A DNA stretch of 64,000 bases from Bacteroidota bacterium (GTDB lineage Bacteria; Bacteroidota; Bacteroidia; Bacteroidales; JAGONC01), in NCBI GenBank assembly GCA_022711405.1, contig JAKLFC010000004.1, positions 1 to 64,000 on the forward strand, given 5' to 3'. Below are positions 8,001 to 16,689 of the stretch, piece by piece. The position numbers and the translations under genes are program-made. Position 1 is the stretch's first letter, and every line of letters starts with the position of its first letter. The notes below the pieces were generated by a model. The model was not told where the DNA came from. It did no database searches and was given only the letters and a program-made list of their open reading frames with translations.

Positions 8001-8459
8001 ATGGGCAAAGGACGCGAAACATACGGCAAAAAGGATGTACGGACCAAAAAAGAAAAGAAGAGAAAAGAAAAGGAGCTGAAACGCATCGAGCGGAGGGAAA
8101 ACAAAGGCACCGGCAGTCCTGAGGACATGTTTGCCTATGTCGATGAATTTGGAAACATTACATCAACCCCGCCGGATCCCTCTCAGCGCGCAACGGTAAG
8201 GGCAGAGGATATTCAGATAGCGGTACCCAGAAACCTGTCATCCGATCCGGATGACACCACTCATTCCGGGGTGGTCAAGTTTTTTGATGAGGGCAAAGGA
8301 TATGGTTTCATCAAGGACCTGGAAAACAAACAGGATATTTTCGTTCACGCAAGCGGTGTCATCGATCCGATCACCGAAGGTAATAAAGTGACCTTTGAAG
8401 TGGTGAAGGGGATGAACGGATGGAATGCTGTCAATGTAAAAATTGACAGGGAACCGTAA
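8001..8459 (+). CDS. Cold-shock-domain protein with basic N-terminal extension
   Basis: A 152-residue protein. Residues 1-40 are very basic and charged (KKEKKRKEKELKRIERRE); residues 88-152 form one cold-shock domain with RNP1-like GKGYGFIKD and RNP2-like DIFVHASGV, ending in the usual final strand. Cold-shock domains bind single-stranded RNA and DNA and melt RNA structure. The longer basic tail separates it from the 65-70-residue CspA type and is common in Bacteroidetes. It sits directly before an RRM gene, so both may serve RNA handling. A weak TATCTTTA at 7905-7912 may be its -7 box. Confidence 0.85.
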   Translation: MGKGRETYGKKDVRTKKEKKRKEKELKRIERRENKGTGSPEDMFAYVDEFGNITSTPPDPSQRATVRAEDIQIAVPRNLSSDPDDTTHSGVVKFFDEGKGYGFIKDLENKQDIFVHASGVIDPITEGNKVTFEVVKGMNGWNAVNVKIDREP

Positions 8460-8478
8460 TATGTCTCTCTTTTTATAG

Positions 8479-8486
8479 TATCTTTG
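8479..8486 (+). promoter_or_regulatory. -7 box giving a long leader for the RRM gene
   Basis: TATCTTTG lies about 133 bases before the RRM start at 8620. The implied leader (about 8493-8619) is U-rich and AU-rich. Long leaders are common on cold-inducible RNA-binding protein genes, but I see no specific motif to prove such control. Confidence 0.6.
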
Positions 8487-8619
8487 CGGCCGGTTTGAGA
8501 TTTAATTTATCCGCTAAGTAATTTCCCAGTTCGTTTTTGTCTTTTTATAGTCATTTCGCTGAGTTTTTCCTTTCGAACTTACATCTCAAGAGTTTATTAA
8601 TCAATTAATTTTATGTATT

Positions 8620-8931
8620 ATGAAGAATTTATTTGTATCAAATCTTGGCTTTAAGATTACCAGCGAAGATTTGCAGTCGGTTTTTTCAGAATTTGGTGAG
8701 GTAATCTCAGCCAAAGTGATCACTGACAACATTTCGGGAAGATCCCGCGGATTTGGTTTTGTGGAGATGCAAAACGATGAGGAGGCAATGAAAGCGATCG
8801 AGAGATTGAATGATGCCGAACTGGACGGAAGGGCACTGAGTGTTTCCGAAGCCAGACCAAGAGGCGAGCGCCGGCCTGATTCCGGTGATCGTACAGGCGG
8901 TTATAACCGTTCACGTAACAACAGGTACTAA
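8620..8931 (+). CDS. RRM-domain RNA-binding protein
   Basis: A 103-residue protein with one RNA recognition motif at residues 1-78: RNP2 is LFVSNL at residues 4-9 and RNP1 is RGFGFVEM near residue 44. It is followed by an Arg/Gly/Asn-rich tail (RGERRPDSGDRTGGYNRS). Such glycine/arginine-tailed RRM proteins act as RNA chaperones in cyanobacteria and Bacteroidetes. The neighbour upstream encodes a cold-shock domain, and two GC-rich hairpins follow the stop. Confidence 0.9.
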   Translation: MKNLFVSNLGFKITSEDLQSVFSEFGEVISAKVITDNISGRSRGFGFVEMQNDEEAMKAIERLNDAELDGRALSVSEARPRGERRPDSGDRTGGYNRSRNNRY

Positions 8932-8976
8932 AATTCCTTTTTTGCCTCAGGGAGAGGTCATAAAGGGTAAATTCCC

Positions 8977-9016
8977 CGGTGCTTGCACCGAAATTTGGGT
9001 CCAGGGCTTGCCCTGG
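8977..9016. repeat. Pair of GC-rich hairpins with TTG loops
   Basis: CGGTGCTTGCACCG at 8977-8990 and CCAGGGCTTGCCCTGG at 9001-9016 are two perfect short dyads, both with a central TTG. They may end transcription of the RRM gene or be remnants of an intergenic repeat; no T-run follows them. Confidence 0.55.
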
Positions 9017-9101
9017 GATTCATACCAGTGATTTCATTCTATACACAAATTACATTTTGCATGGACATGTAGATATCTCACTATACATTCTTTAGATTTG
9101 T

Positions 9102-9109
9102 TATCTTTG
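9102..9109 (+). promoter_or_regulatory. -7 box for the toxin-antitoxin pair
   Basis: TATCTTTG lies 17 bases before ATG 9127. Because the possible GTG start at 9109 falls on this box, ATG 9127 is the better start. Confidence 0.6.
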
Positions 9110-9126
9110 TGAAAATCATTTTACGT

Positions 9127-9336
9127 ATGGAAGGCATTCTTTTACATACTGATTCAAAAAAAGATTTGAATCTGATTCTTCAGCTAGCCAAAAAACTGGG
9201 TATTTCTATCAGGAAATTTTCACTGGAAGAAATGGAAGATTTAGGTCTCCTGACGGCCATGAAAGAAGGGGAGACAGGAGAATATATTGATACTGAAGAA
9301 TTTCTTAAGGAACTTGAGGATGGAGGTAAAGATTGA
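9127..9336 (+). CDS. Antitoxin-like small protein upstream of RelE-type toxin
   Basis: A 69-residue acidic protein: a short N-terminal beta segment (MEGILLHTDSKKDLNLILQLAKKLG) followed by an acidic helix and tail (GEYIDTEEFLKELEDGG). It resembles the small acidic antitoxins paired with Bacteroidetes RelE/ParE toxins, although no named family is certain. It overlaps the toxin gene by 17 bases, as expected for a translationally coupled toxin-antitoxin unit. The acidic tail probably wraps the basic toxin. Confidence 0.7.
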   Translation: MEGILLHTDSKKDLNLILQLAKKLGISIRKFSLEEMEDLGLLTAMKEGETGEYIDTEEFLKELEDGGKD

Positions 9337-9589
9337 TAAATCCTTTCAAAAGGATATCAGGAAGATAAAAGATAATGCGGTTTCAACAAAAGTAGCCAAT
9401 ATTATTCTTAATGTTCAGCAAGCAGAAAATCTTAGGGGTATCAGACATCTTAAGAAATTAAAGGGCTCCTCTGGGGAATATAGCATCAAATTTTCCGATT
9501 ATCGAATAGGAATTATTATTACTAAAGAGGCTGTCAAATTTATAAGGTGCCTCCCTAGAAGAGATATTTATAAGTACTTCCCCAGGTAA
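9320..9589 (+). CDS. RelE/ParE-superfamily toxin
   Basis: An 89-residue basic protein with the family layout: KIDKSFQKDIRKIKD helix pair, LRGIRHLKKLKGSSGEYSIKFSDYRIGI strands (the YRIGI strand is characteristic) and a C-terminal KFIRCLPRRDIYKYFPR strand-helix with Arg and Tyr, as in ribosome-dependent mRNA interferases. Whether it cuts mRNA (RelE) or inhibits gyrase (ParE) cannot be told from sequence. The start at ATG 9320 lies inside the antitoxin frame and removes 11 upstream residues that do not fit the fold. Confidence 0.8.
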   Translation: MEVKIDKSFQKDIRKIKDNAVSTKVANIILNVQQAENLRGIRHLKKLKGSSGEYSIKFSDYRIGIIITKEAVKFIRCLPRRDIYKYFPR

Positions 9590-9634
9590 AAGATTCTCCG
9601 TCACCTGAGCTCACGGAGAGCTAACTGACAGTAA

Positions 9635-9819
9635 TTATTTCGCTTCGGTACTCCTCTCCACAATCAGCACACAATCCACCGTTATTCCGAAAAAGAGAAA
9701 ACAGGGTACACCATCGGCACTACCGAAACAACCTCCCCGTTCAGATTATTTATATACTGCGCCAGCTCCGACTGAAAGTCGTGCTTGCTGACCTTAACAC
9801 AATGTACCCTGTATTTCAT
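9635..9819 (-). pseudogene. Frameshifted small conserved-type protein gene
   Basis: From ATG 9819 the frame reads MKYRVHCVKVSKHDFQSELA and on to VYPVFSFSE, then stops at 9682-9684. A shift in the pyrimidine-rich run near 9690 would continue it as GITVDCVLIVERSTEAK to TAA 9635-9637, which looks like a natural C-terminal strand. I take it as a small intact-looking protein broken by one frameshift, or a sequencing error. Family not recognised. Confidence 0.5.
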
Positions 9820-9840
9820 TTTTCTGCTTTAAACGAATGC

Positions 9841-10160
9841 CTAGTCATCCTGGAGGCAGCGGATAGAAAATCCGTTTTCCTTCCAGTAGTTTTCCCGGTT
9901 CACGTAGGCGAGGTAGAAGTACAGGTTCCGGTATCACGAGAAGTAGTCGTTGTCCTGCGAGGAAGACCAGAAGTAACCGCCTTCGCCAAGGTTGTAGAAA
10001 CTCCCATCGTCGCTGAAGCGGGAGCCCCCCGGAAGGCCTGTGAAGCCACTGGAATTGGTCGCACCCGTGTTGGGCTCATTCCAATGCGTTGTGCCTACTT
10101 CTTTCAGATTTCCTCCAGCGTCAAATCCTCGAAACGCAATTAGATCCCACTGTGGTCCGA
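9841..10160 (-). pseudogene. FISUMP-domain gene remnant (5' truncated, internal stop)
   Basis: The minus strand from about 10155 encodes the C-terminal half of a FISUMP domain: GFDAGGNLKEVGTTHWNEPN, GFTGLPGGSRF and YFWSSSQD. A TGA at 9934-9936 interrupts it where family members have a codon such as TGG, and the frame then continues as YRNLYFYLAYVNRENYWK to SIRCLQDD and TAG 9841-9843. The N-terminal half is missing. Upstream of about 10160 the sequence is unrelated and overlaps the remnant on the plus strand. Confidence 0.75.
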
Positions 10161-10485
10161 TCGGCTGTATGATACCTGTAACGGTAAAAAGGACCGTTTT
10201 ATCACCTACCTTGAAGCGTTCCTGACGCAATCGGAGGAAGAAACGGGAAAATGGCAGGGATGGATGGATGAACACCAGCATGAGCCGCTTGCGTTTTCCA
10301 TCCACAAGCTGCTGCCATACATGAGGGAGTTCATGGACGATCAGTACATTTCAATGGCGGTGGTACTGGACCAGGAATTAAGGAAGGGATGGTCGGAGAG
10401 TCATTCTGAGAATATTCTGCTATTGGAAGAAGCGATCATTACCCTGTATGGCGAAGCTTCTGAGCTCCTGAAAGCATTCAGATGA
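10142..10485 (+). pseudogene. 5'-truncated remnant of an unidentified gene
   Basis: The plus strand is open from just after the TAG at 10141 to TGA 10485 and reads like real protein (DRFITYLEAFLTQSEEE, LAFSIHKLLPYMREF, LLLEEAIITLYGEASELLKAF). The first ATG is at 10264, in the middle of a likely helical region, so the gene seems to have lost its 5' end where it meets the FISUMP fragment. Family not recognised; the ATG 10264 product of 73 residues could still be made. Confidence 0.45.
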
Positions 10486-10726
10486 GATCATTTCCTGTTT
10501 CTGATCCCTGCACTGGCGTGCCGCCTCAAGGAATCCTTCCATGAGATCCTTCCTTTCGCCTTATAATCATCAACTCCAGAAATCCATCAGTCAGTCCATA
10601 AAAAATGGGGAGTGATTTTCATGGATTGATCACGAAAACAAACCTGTTCATCGAAAAAAATTGCATGGGAGCAGCGCAGTAATTTTCTTTGTCGTGAATT
10701 TTAACCGTATCTTTAAACCAACTCCT

Positions 10727-11326
10727 ATGAAAACAAAAAATGCCCTGGCCCTGATGGCCTTCATGTTCACGCTCGTGGCAGGTTGCATCCCTTCACTGCA
10801 TCCCCTTTATACCGACAGGGACAGGAAACGGATGGATGTAATCACGGGCGACTGGCTCTCCGATGACAGCTCATCCATGTACCGGATCATGGCTGATCCG
10901 GATGAACCCTCTTATGTTTTTACCTACACCGATCTGTCCCGCAAGGGAAACCTATTCACTCACGACAGCAGCCGTGCAGATTTTATTGTCAACCTGGTCA
11001 GCCTGAATGGTTCCGACTTCATGGATTTTTTTCCCGGTGATAATGATGACCTGCAAAACCTGAATATGTTGCTCCAGGTGCATCTGATCCCCGCCCATAC
11101 CTTTGCAAAGTTCAGGGTGACCCAGGATACGATCATTATCTGGAGGTTTGATCCGGAATGGCTGGAGGAACTGTTTGATGAGAACAGGATCAGGATATCC
11201 CACGAAAAGATGGATGACCAGATCGTTCTGACTGCCTCAACGGAAGAATTGCAGAAATTTGTCTCAAAATATGCCGACGATCCGGCAGCCTATGTGGAAC
11301 CGGAAGTACTGATCCGACAGAGATAA
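10727..11326 (+). CDS. Lipoprotein of unknown function
   Basis: A 199-residue protein with a lipoprotein signal: MKTKNALALMAFMFTLVAGC, Cys at residue 20 after LVAG. The mature part starts CIPSLHPLYTDRDR and is acidic, with DWLSDDSSS and FDPEWLEELFDE segments, and no domain that I recognise. The start at ATG 10727 is preferred to the TTG at 10661 because it gives a proper signal. It lies 9 bases before a sensor kinase/response regulator pair and may be co-transcribed with it. TATCTTTA at 10708-10715 is a likely -7 box. Confidence 0.75.
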   Translation: MKTKNALALMAFMFTLVAGCIPSLHPLYTDRDRKRMDVITGDWLSDDSSSMYRIMADPDEPSYVFTYTDLSRKGNLFTHDSSRADFIVNLVSLNGSDFMDFFPGDNDDLQNLNMLLQVHLIPAHTFAKFRVTQDTIIIWRFDPEWLEELFDENRIRISHEKMDDQIVLTASTEELQKFVSKYADDPAAYVEPEVLIRQR

Positions 11327-11335
11327 AATACAACC

Positions 11336-12388
11336 ATGGCGCGTTATCAACATCTGTTCAAACGATTAGCCGGCAGCCGGTGGATTCAGCACCTGGTATT
11401 CTGGGGCTTTTCCTTTCTGGTGCTCCTGAAATATTTTCAGCTCTCAAGTGAGGTTGAACCCATTGATTACGTTTACACTGCCTTTTTTCATGTCAGTCTG
11501 ATCGCAGGGGTATATATCAATTTAAGAATATTAATACCCCATTTTCTTCAAAGAAAAAGGATCCTTCTTTTCGCAGTCCTGTTTATTATTGACCTGCTGG
11601 CAGTTTCGCTTCTCAATGTGTTTATCTTCACATACCTGATCGATAAGCTGTTTCCGGGATATTACTTCATTTCCTATTATAGCGTTACGGATATCCTGCA
11701 GTTCCATTTCGTTTACCTTGTCATTTCGGGGCTGCTGAAATTATCAAAGGAGTGGTTTGGATTGCTCGAATCAAAGACCAGGCTGGCACAGATTGAAAAA
11801 GAGAAAGCACATACCGAGCTGATGGCGTTAAAGTCACAGGTCAATCCTCATTTTCTTTTCAATAGCCTGAACAATATCTACTCCCTTTCGTTAAAAAAAG
11901 CGGATGAAACACCACACGTTATACTGGCGCTTTCCGACATGTTTCGTTATATGATCTACGAAGCCGGTGAAGATCTGATTGATCTGACAAAAGAACTTGA
12001 ATTTCTCAGAAAATATATCGAATTGCAGCAGATCCGAAACAATCCCGGAGTTAATATAACCTTTGAGATAACCGGTGATCCGGTTGGGATCAGGGTGGCA
12101 CCGCTTATTTTTCTGCCATTCCTTGAAAACAGTTTCAAACACGGTATTAAGGGAGATACGGCCGGTGGCTACGTACGTTGTCTGATCGGGATCGGTAAGG
12201 ATGATATTCATTTCCGGCTAACCAATAACAAAGGAATGAAGGAACATCCTGGTGATGAAAAAGGTAGCGGGTTTGGCCTTGAAAACGTCCGTCGCAGGCT
12301 GGATCTGCAGTATGGGAATCATTACACGCTGGGTATTACCGAGAACGATGAGGAATTTTCAGTTTCGCTTACCTTAACTAAACGCTGA
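11336..12388 (+). CDS. LytS/YehU-type sensor histidine kinase
   Basis: A 350-residue membrane kinase. Four predicted membrane helices lie in residues 15-140. The His_kinase (PF06580) phospho-acceptor region is LKSQVNPHFLFNSLNNIYSL near residue 165, with the acceptor His in NPHFLFN, and a degenerate HATPase follows with FLENSFKHGIKG and GSGFGLENVRRRL. It pairs with the LytTR regulator that starts 3 bases after its stop. The sensed signal is unknown, as there is no large periplasmic domain. Confidence 0.92.
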   Translation: MARYQHLFKRLAGSRWIQHLVFWGFSFLVLLKYFQLSSEVEPIDYVYTAFFHVSLIAGVYINLRILIPHFLQRKRILLFAVLFIIDLLAVSLLNVFIFTYLIDKLFPGYYFISYYSVTDILQFHFVYLVISGLLKLSKEWFGLLESKTRLAQIEKEKAHTELMALKSQVNPHFLFNSLNNIYSLSLKKADETPHVILALSDMFRYMIYEAGEDLIDLTKELEFLRKYIELQQIRNNPGVNITFEITGDPVGIRVAPLIFLPFLENSFKHGIKGDTAGGYVRCLIGIGKDDIHFRLTNNKGMKEHPGDEKGSGFGLENVRRRLDLQYGNHYTLGITENDEEFSVSLTLTKR

Positions 12389-12391
12389 CCT

Positions 12392-13108
12392 ATGAGCAGT
12401 CGGATGCGCTGCATCATCGTAGATGATGAACCCCTATCGAGGGAAATACTGGAAAAATACATTTCGGAAACACCCTTCTTGGGTCTTGAAGGAAGCTGTT
12501 CCGATGCGTTCGAGGCTCTGGAGGCCATACGGGGCGGCAGCATTGACCTGATCTTTCTGGATATCAACATGCCACGGCTTTCGGGGATTGAACTGATGAA
12601 AATCATGGAGCACCCCCCGCTGGTGATCTTTACCACCGCCTATCCGGAATATGCACTGGAAGGATTCGAACTGGACGTGGTGGACTACCTGGTCAAACCT
12701 TTTGGTTATGAACGGTTTTTAAAGGCTGTTAATAAAGCGCTGGACAGATTGCAGGTAAAATTGGACCCTAGGGCTTTCATGAGCGACTACATCGTTGTGA
12801 AATCAGAAAAGAAGATCTACAAGGTGAATTTTGATTCCATTCGGTTCATACAGTCTGTTGGTGATTATCTCCGCCTGGTCACCGACCGGCAGGTCATCAT
12901 CGTCCACGATACCATGAAGAATATGGCCACTCTCCTTCCTGGCGATCAGTTCATCCGTATCCATAAATCCTATCTGGTCAATCTGATGCACATCATGTAT
13001 ATCGATGGAAACCAGGTGAATATGGGTCAGGAAAAGCTTCCCGTCGGCGCTACCTACAAGGAAGATCTGTTAAAGAGGCTATCCGAAGACACTCCTCTCC
13101 GGGGGTAG
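12392..13108 (+). CDS. LytTR-family response regulator
   Basis: A 238-residue regulator. The receiver domain covers residues 1-120 with IIVDDEP acid pocket, phospho-acceptor Asp in LIFLDINMP, Thr in FTTAYPEYA and Lys in YLVKPF. The LytTR DNA-binding domain (about 130-235) has SEKKIYKVNFDSIRFIQS and FIRIHKSYLVNL. It forms a two-component system with the kinase just upstream. Ends 8 bases before the stop of the convergent gene. Confidence 0.93.
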   Translation: MSSRMRCIIVDDEPLSREILEKYISETPFLGLEGSCSDAFEALEAIRGGSIDLIFLDINMPRLSGIELMKIMEHPPLVIFTTAYPEYALEGFELDVVDYLVKPFGYERFLKAVNKALDRLQVKLDPRAFMSDYIVVKSEKKIYKVNFDSIRFIQSVGDYLRLVTDRQVIIVHDTMKNMATLLPGDQFIRIHKSYLVNLMHIMYIDGNQVNMGQEKLPVGATYKEDLLKRLSEDTPLRG

Positions 13109-13116
13109 GATTGTGT

Positions 13117-14616
13117 TTAAATTGTCTCATTCGGATCATGTGCCCGTACATAGGCTAGCATTTCCTTTGTAAAATCCTGATAAATAACGACCTTATCGTA
13201 ATTGAACCCAACATTGTTCAGGTATTGCAGGATCAGTCCGTCTCCGATCCTTGAATCAGGCAGAATCCCTGCAAAGAAGAATCCCATTTGCTCAAATTCC
13301 GATGTCAGATGATAGGTCAACGGATCGGTTAGCTTGATGAGCATGTCAATGCACGAAATATGCTGAACGCAAAGTTCCCTGAGCGTACGTCTGATCAATT
13401 TTAAGATATTCTCACCATAGTTCAGTACATAGATCACCGCGCATCCTTCCATTTCATTCACTGCCACGTGGATCTCTGCCTGTGAAGCCTTAAAGACAGG
13501 TTCCAGGGATTCAGGCTGATGGTAATGGTGCGCTGCACCCAGTGATTCATATAACCTGGAGATCATTTCCCGGTGATGTGCAGGAGGATAGAGGGTTAGC
13601 CCGACAGGTTCCCTCATGTACCTGAAACTCAGCACGACGCTGATGCGCTGGGAGGTATCGTCAGAAATGCCCTTGAATCTCCAGGAGGCAGGACTGGTGG
13701 CCAGGAGGATGCCAAAGTCCTTCAGGCTGTATTTTGCGAGGGATTTCTGGGTATAGGGATGAACAGCGACGGCATAGGAATAGATGCCGGTCAGTTTACG
13801 CTTTTTGGGTACCTGCAGTAAAAATTCGGTCAGCCGGTTCAGTGCCCCCTGCCCTCTGTACTCGATGTTGACAAAGGCAAAGGTGAATTCGGCAATGGTA
13901 TCTTCCGGATTCTGGAAGACCAGGGCGGCATGCCCCATAAGATCATTCTCACGGGTGACAGCCACGGCGGATATCATTTCCAGGCTGCGGTTCATCTCAA
14001 CCAGCCGTTCAGGGTAATAGATGTGTTCGTCGAAAAAGGAGAAACCATGTGATTTATAGGCGCACCGGGAGACTTCAATGGCTTCTTCGGGCATCATCCT
14101 CCTCACCTCAAAATCAATCTTTTCAGAAATGGCCGCCGCATCTTCCATCATATGCGTATCACCCGCCGGTTCTTGTTCCTGCCGATCCTCCTGAGGCAGG
14201 TATTTCACCATCATGATCTCTTTTCCCAGGTGACCCAGGTTGCGAAATTCTAGATCATCCAGCATCTTCTGCATCAGATAGAGCCCGATCCCTTCCATCT
14301 CCATGTCCTCAATATTCTTTGTGACGTTGAAACGGGCTACGGTCCGGGGATCAAAGGGCATTCCCATGTCCTTTATGAGGATCTTCATGCCTTGCTCAAT
14401 TTTCTGACAGATGATGTCAAAGGTCTTGCTTTCTTCGCTGTCGTAGGTTTGGTTCATAATGAAGGGCACGACCACTTCCACAGCGATATCGATCTGGTCG
14501 AGGGATGTACCGCTGAAGCCGATCTTTTTTGCTATTTCCCTCACAAATGACTGTGCCAGGTCAAAGTTGTTGATGTTGTAAGGGAAGGTCATACGGATGG
14601 ATTCCAGGTTTTCCAT
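13117..14616 (-). CDS. HATPase (RsbW-like) - GNAT fusion protein
   Basis: A 499-residue cytoplasmic protein. The first 140 or so residues look like an anti-sigma-factor-type HATPase (RsbW/SpoIIAB family) with AVEVVVPFIMNQTYD for the N-box region and MPFDPRTVARF and GIGLYLMQKMLDDLEF for the G-boxes. Residues 170-500 hold an acetyltransferase-like region with VNIEYRGQGALNRLTEFLL (the acetyl-CoA loop) and a second, weaker part. A role in a partner-switching stress pathway is inferred from the HATPase; no sigma or STAS partner is nearby. Confidence 0.7.
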   Translation of the reverse strand: MENLESIRMTFPYNINNFDLAQSFVREIAKKIGFSGTSLDQIDIAVEVVVPFIMNQTYDSEESKTFDIICQKIEQGMKILIKDMGMPFDPRTVARFNVTKNIEDMEMEGIGLYLMQKMLDDLEFRNLGHLGKEIMMVKYLPQEDRQEQEPAGDTHMMEDAAAISEKIDFEVRRMMPEEAIEVSRCAYKSHGFSFFDEHIYYPERLVEMNRSLEMISAVAVTRENDLMGHAALVFQNPEDTIAEFTFAFVNIEYRGQGALNRLTEFLLQVPKKRKLTGIYSYAVAVHPYTQKSLAKYSLKDFGILLATSPASWRFKGISDDTSQRISVVLSFRYMREPVGLTLYPPAHHREMISRLYESLGAAHHYHQPESLEPVFKASQAEIHVAVNEMEGCAVIYVLNYGENILKLIRRTLRELCVQHISCIDMLIKLTDPLTYHLTSEFEQMGFFFAGILPDSRIGDGLILQYLNNVGFNYDKVVIYQDFTKEMLAYVRAHDPNETI

Positions 14617-14682
14617 GGGATGGTTGTTAAGATAAATTCACGCGTAAATTAATGTTTTTTATTGAATCCGGTTCAATTTAAC

Positions 14683-14716
14683 AAAAGAAGCTGCAGGGAG
14701 ACCCCGCAGCTTCTTT
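14683..14716 (-). terminator. Rho-independent terminator of the surface-protein gene
   Basis: On the minus strand AAAGAAGCTGC and GCAGCTTCTTT form an 11-bp stem around a 10-base loop, followed by T residues. It lies about 20 bases past the stop at 14737. Confidence 0.75.
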
Positions 14717-14736
14717 GCATTGATCAAAAGCAATAC

Positions 14737-16485
14737 CTAGAATATCTTCCTAAGGCGGATCACCGTAAAGGCCAGGATCAGCCCGATGCCCAGGTAAAGT
14801 GCCCAGTTTGCCACGGGTGTTGTGTAAGTGACGGGTCCCAGGCAGAAGAACTGAGTCCCAATATCTGAAAACCAGCCACTTTCTGGAGAATAATATTGCA
14901 TCATACTGGTCGATGCGTCGGCGGAGGTTAGCCAACCAAATATTCCCGCATTGGAAGCAGTGGTGCTTGAAATGCTGACCCATCCTACCGTTTGTGTAAC
15001 AGGCTCGGGGAAATTCAGATCGATCTGGTACAAATAAGTGCCTCCTTGCTGATAGGCAGTCTGAACGCAGGAACCTGTCACATTGAATGTTTTAACGACG
15101 CTGGTTCCCGGCAGACCCGGCTGTCCATTGTAAAATTCAACCAGAAATGTTTCACCGACGCCCACTCCATAACCCCAGTAGCTGGCTCCCCAGAATCTCA
15201 TGGAGGAAAATGGACCGGAAGCACTGTAATTGTCAGCCACCTTGGTATATGAGTAAGAGGCATCGCAGTAGTAGCTATAGGAATACACATCCGGGACCTG
15301 GCTGAAAACAGCATTGTCCATGCATTCGAACGTATGCAGGCCCACACCGAGGCAGAAGAACATTTCACTTTCTTGCGCTGCCACCTGCCATTGAGGAACC
15401 GTAGAATTATAGCCAAGGCTATTCCCTGTGCCCCGTCGTCCAATCCATGCGAATTCCGTGGTATATGGCACTGTTGTTCTCGATATGCTTACCCATCCCT
15501 CAGTGAGTGTGATCGTTTCACCGAAATTCACGTCGAACTGATGGATGACCGAACCCAGCCGTAAATATGGAGTTGCAACAGGATTAACCGTTACATTATA
15601 TGTTTTGACAATGTTTGTGCCGACTCCTCCGGGTACGCCATCATAAAATTCGATCAGGAAAGTTTCGGTGGGTTTGACATCATACACCCCCCAGAACCTC
15701 ATATTGGAAAAGGGGTTAGATGCACTATAATCGTCTGCAACTTTGGTATATGTATATCCCGCGTCGCAATACATACCAATATCATAGATGTAGGGTACCT
15801 GGCTGAAATAGGACTGGCCCAGAAGAGTACACACAAAATCATGATAACCTTCTGTTCCTCCCAGGCAGAAAAAGACATCGTGACGATTGGCACCTTCCCA
15901 TCCGGTGTACCTCCAGATGTCATCATCGTCATCGTACGACCTGGCATTGCGGCCTCCGTCAGGAGCCCGGTAGGATAGCCACCCGAATAAACCGGGCGGG
16001 TTAGCGACTGTGGTTCTTGAAATACTCACCCAGCCGTTCAACTGGGTGATGAATGTACCAAAGTCCACATCAAACCGATAGATAGTTTCGCCGATTATGG
16101 TGTAACCTGTTGCCACTGGAGCAACGGTTTCATAGTATGTACCCACCACTGATGTCCCGATCTCACCTGGAACACCATTGTAAAATGTGATAGTAAAGTT
16201 CTCACTGGCCTGCATGGTACCTTCATCGACACCCCAGAACCTCATCTGCGAAAAGGGATCAGTGGCTGTATAATCATCGGCCACGGTAGGATACCTGTAG
16301 CCGACATTGCAGTAACCATAACTGTTGTATTCAACAGGAACCTGGCTGAATGCAACGTCACTCATACATTGAAAATTATGCGTGTCCCTTGATCCACCTC
16401 CGTTCTGAGGATCCGCTGCAGATGGCTGGGAAAAGGCAATGCTGCTGCAAACAACCATAGCGATCGTGAAAATGATTTTTTTCAT
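14737..16485 (-). CDS. Secreted protein with three repeats and a PVANWAL C-terminal sorting-type tail
   Basis: A 582-residue exported protein with a signal peptide (MKKIIFTIAMVVCSSIAFSQ). Three repeats of about 170-180 residues follow; each begins with a F-C-x(6)FSQVP block, then SYxYxKVADDYSA, PFSxMRFWG, LIEFYDGVPG or similar, GTxxVKT and GWVSISRTTV. Each repeat looks like a beta-sandwich. The end is PVANWALYLGIGLILAFTV plus a basic RLRK tail: motif, membrane helix, positive charges. The same tail ends the protein at 17373-18125. Family not recognised; function unknown. Confidence 0.8.
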   Translation of the reverse strand: MKKIIFTIAMVVCSSIAFSQPSAADPQNGGGSRDTHNFQCMSDVAFSQVPVEYNSYGYCNVGYRYPTVADDYTATDPFSQMRFWGVDEGTMQASENFTITFYNGVPGEIGTSVVGTYYETVAPVATGYTIIGETIYRFDVDFGTFITQLNGWVSISRTTVANPPGLFGWLSYRAPDGGRNARSYDDDDDIWRYTGWEGANRHDVFFCLGGTEGYHDFVCTLLGQSYFSQVPYIYDIGMYCDAGYTYTKVADDYSASNPFSNMRFWGVYDVKPTETFLIEFYDGVPGGVGTNIVKTYNVTVNPVATPYLRLGSVIHQFDVNFGETITLTEGWVSISRTTVPYTTEFAWIGRRGTGNSLGYNSTVPQWQVAAQESEMFFCLGVGLHTFECMDNAVFSQVPDVYSYSYYCDASYSYTKVADNYSASGPFSSMRFWGASYWGYGVGVGETFLVEFYNGQPGLPGTSVVKTFNVTGSCVQTAYQQGGTYLYQIDLNFPEPVTQTVGWVSISSTTASNAGIFGWLTSADASTSMMQYYSPESGWFSDIGTQFFCLGPVTYTTPVANWALYLGIGLILAFTVIRLRKIF

Positions 16486-16636
16486 GGAGATATAGTTTTA
16501 AACATAATGGCTACAATATTAAGATTTATTTTCACTAAAAGCAATTTTTTTTTGTCCGGATTAATTTAAAAAATTTTAAACGGACATGTTTAAAAATGTT
16601 TTCAACGTATTTCCATTGATTTTTAAAATAATTGCA

Positions 16637-16644
16637 TATCTTTG
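16637..16644 (+). promoter_or_regulatory. -7 box for the gene at 16690
   Basis: TATCTTTG, with a TTG 18 bases upstream (16616-16618), lies 46 bases before the start. Confidence 0.65.
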
Positions 16645-16689
16645 TTTTGAAAAAGATTCATTCGACTATATTTTTTAAATCTTAATCCA

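Noticed and set aside
8460..8619. RNA thermometer in the leader of the RRM gene
   Set aside because: The leader is long and U-rich, but I could not find a clear fold that hides the start region.
9934..9936. In-frame TGA as a selenocysteine or recoded codon in the FISUMP remnant
   Set aside because: The gene lacks its 5' half, the position is not Cys in the family, and no other sign of recoding is seen; decay is simpler.
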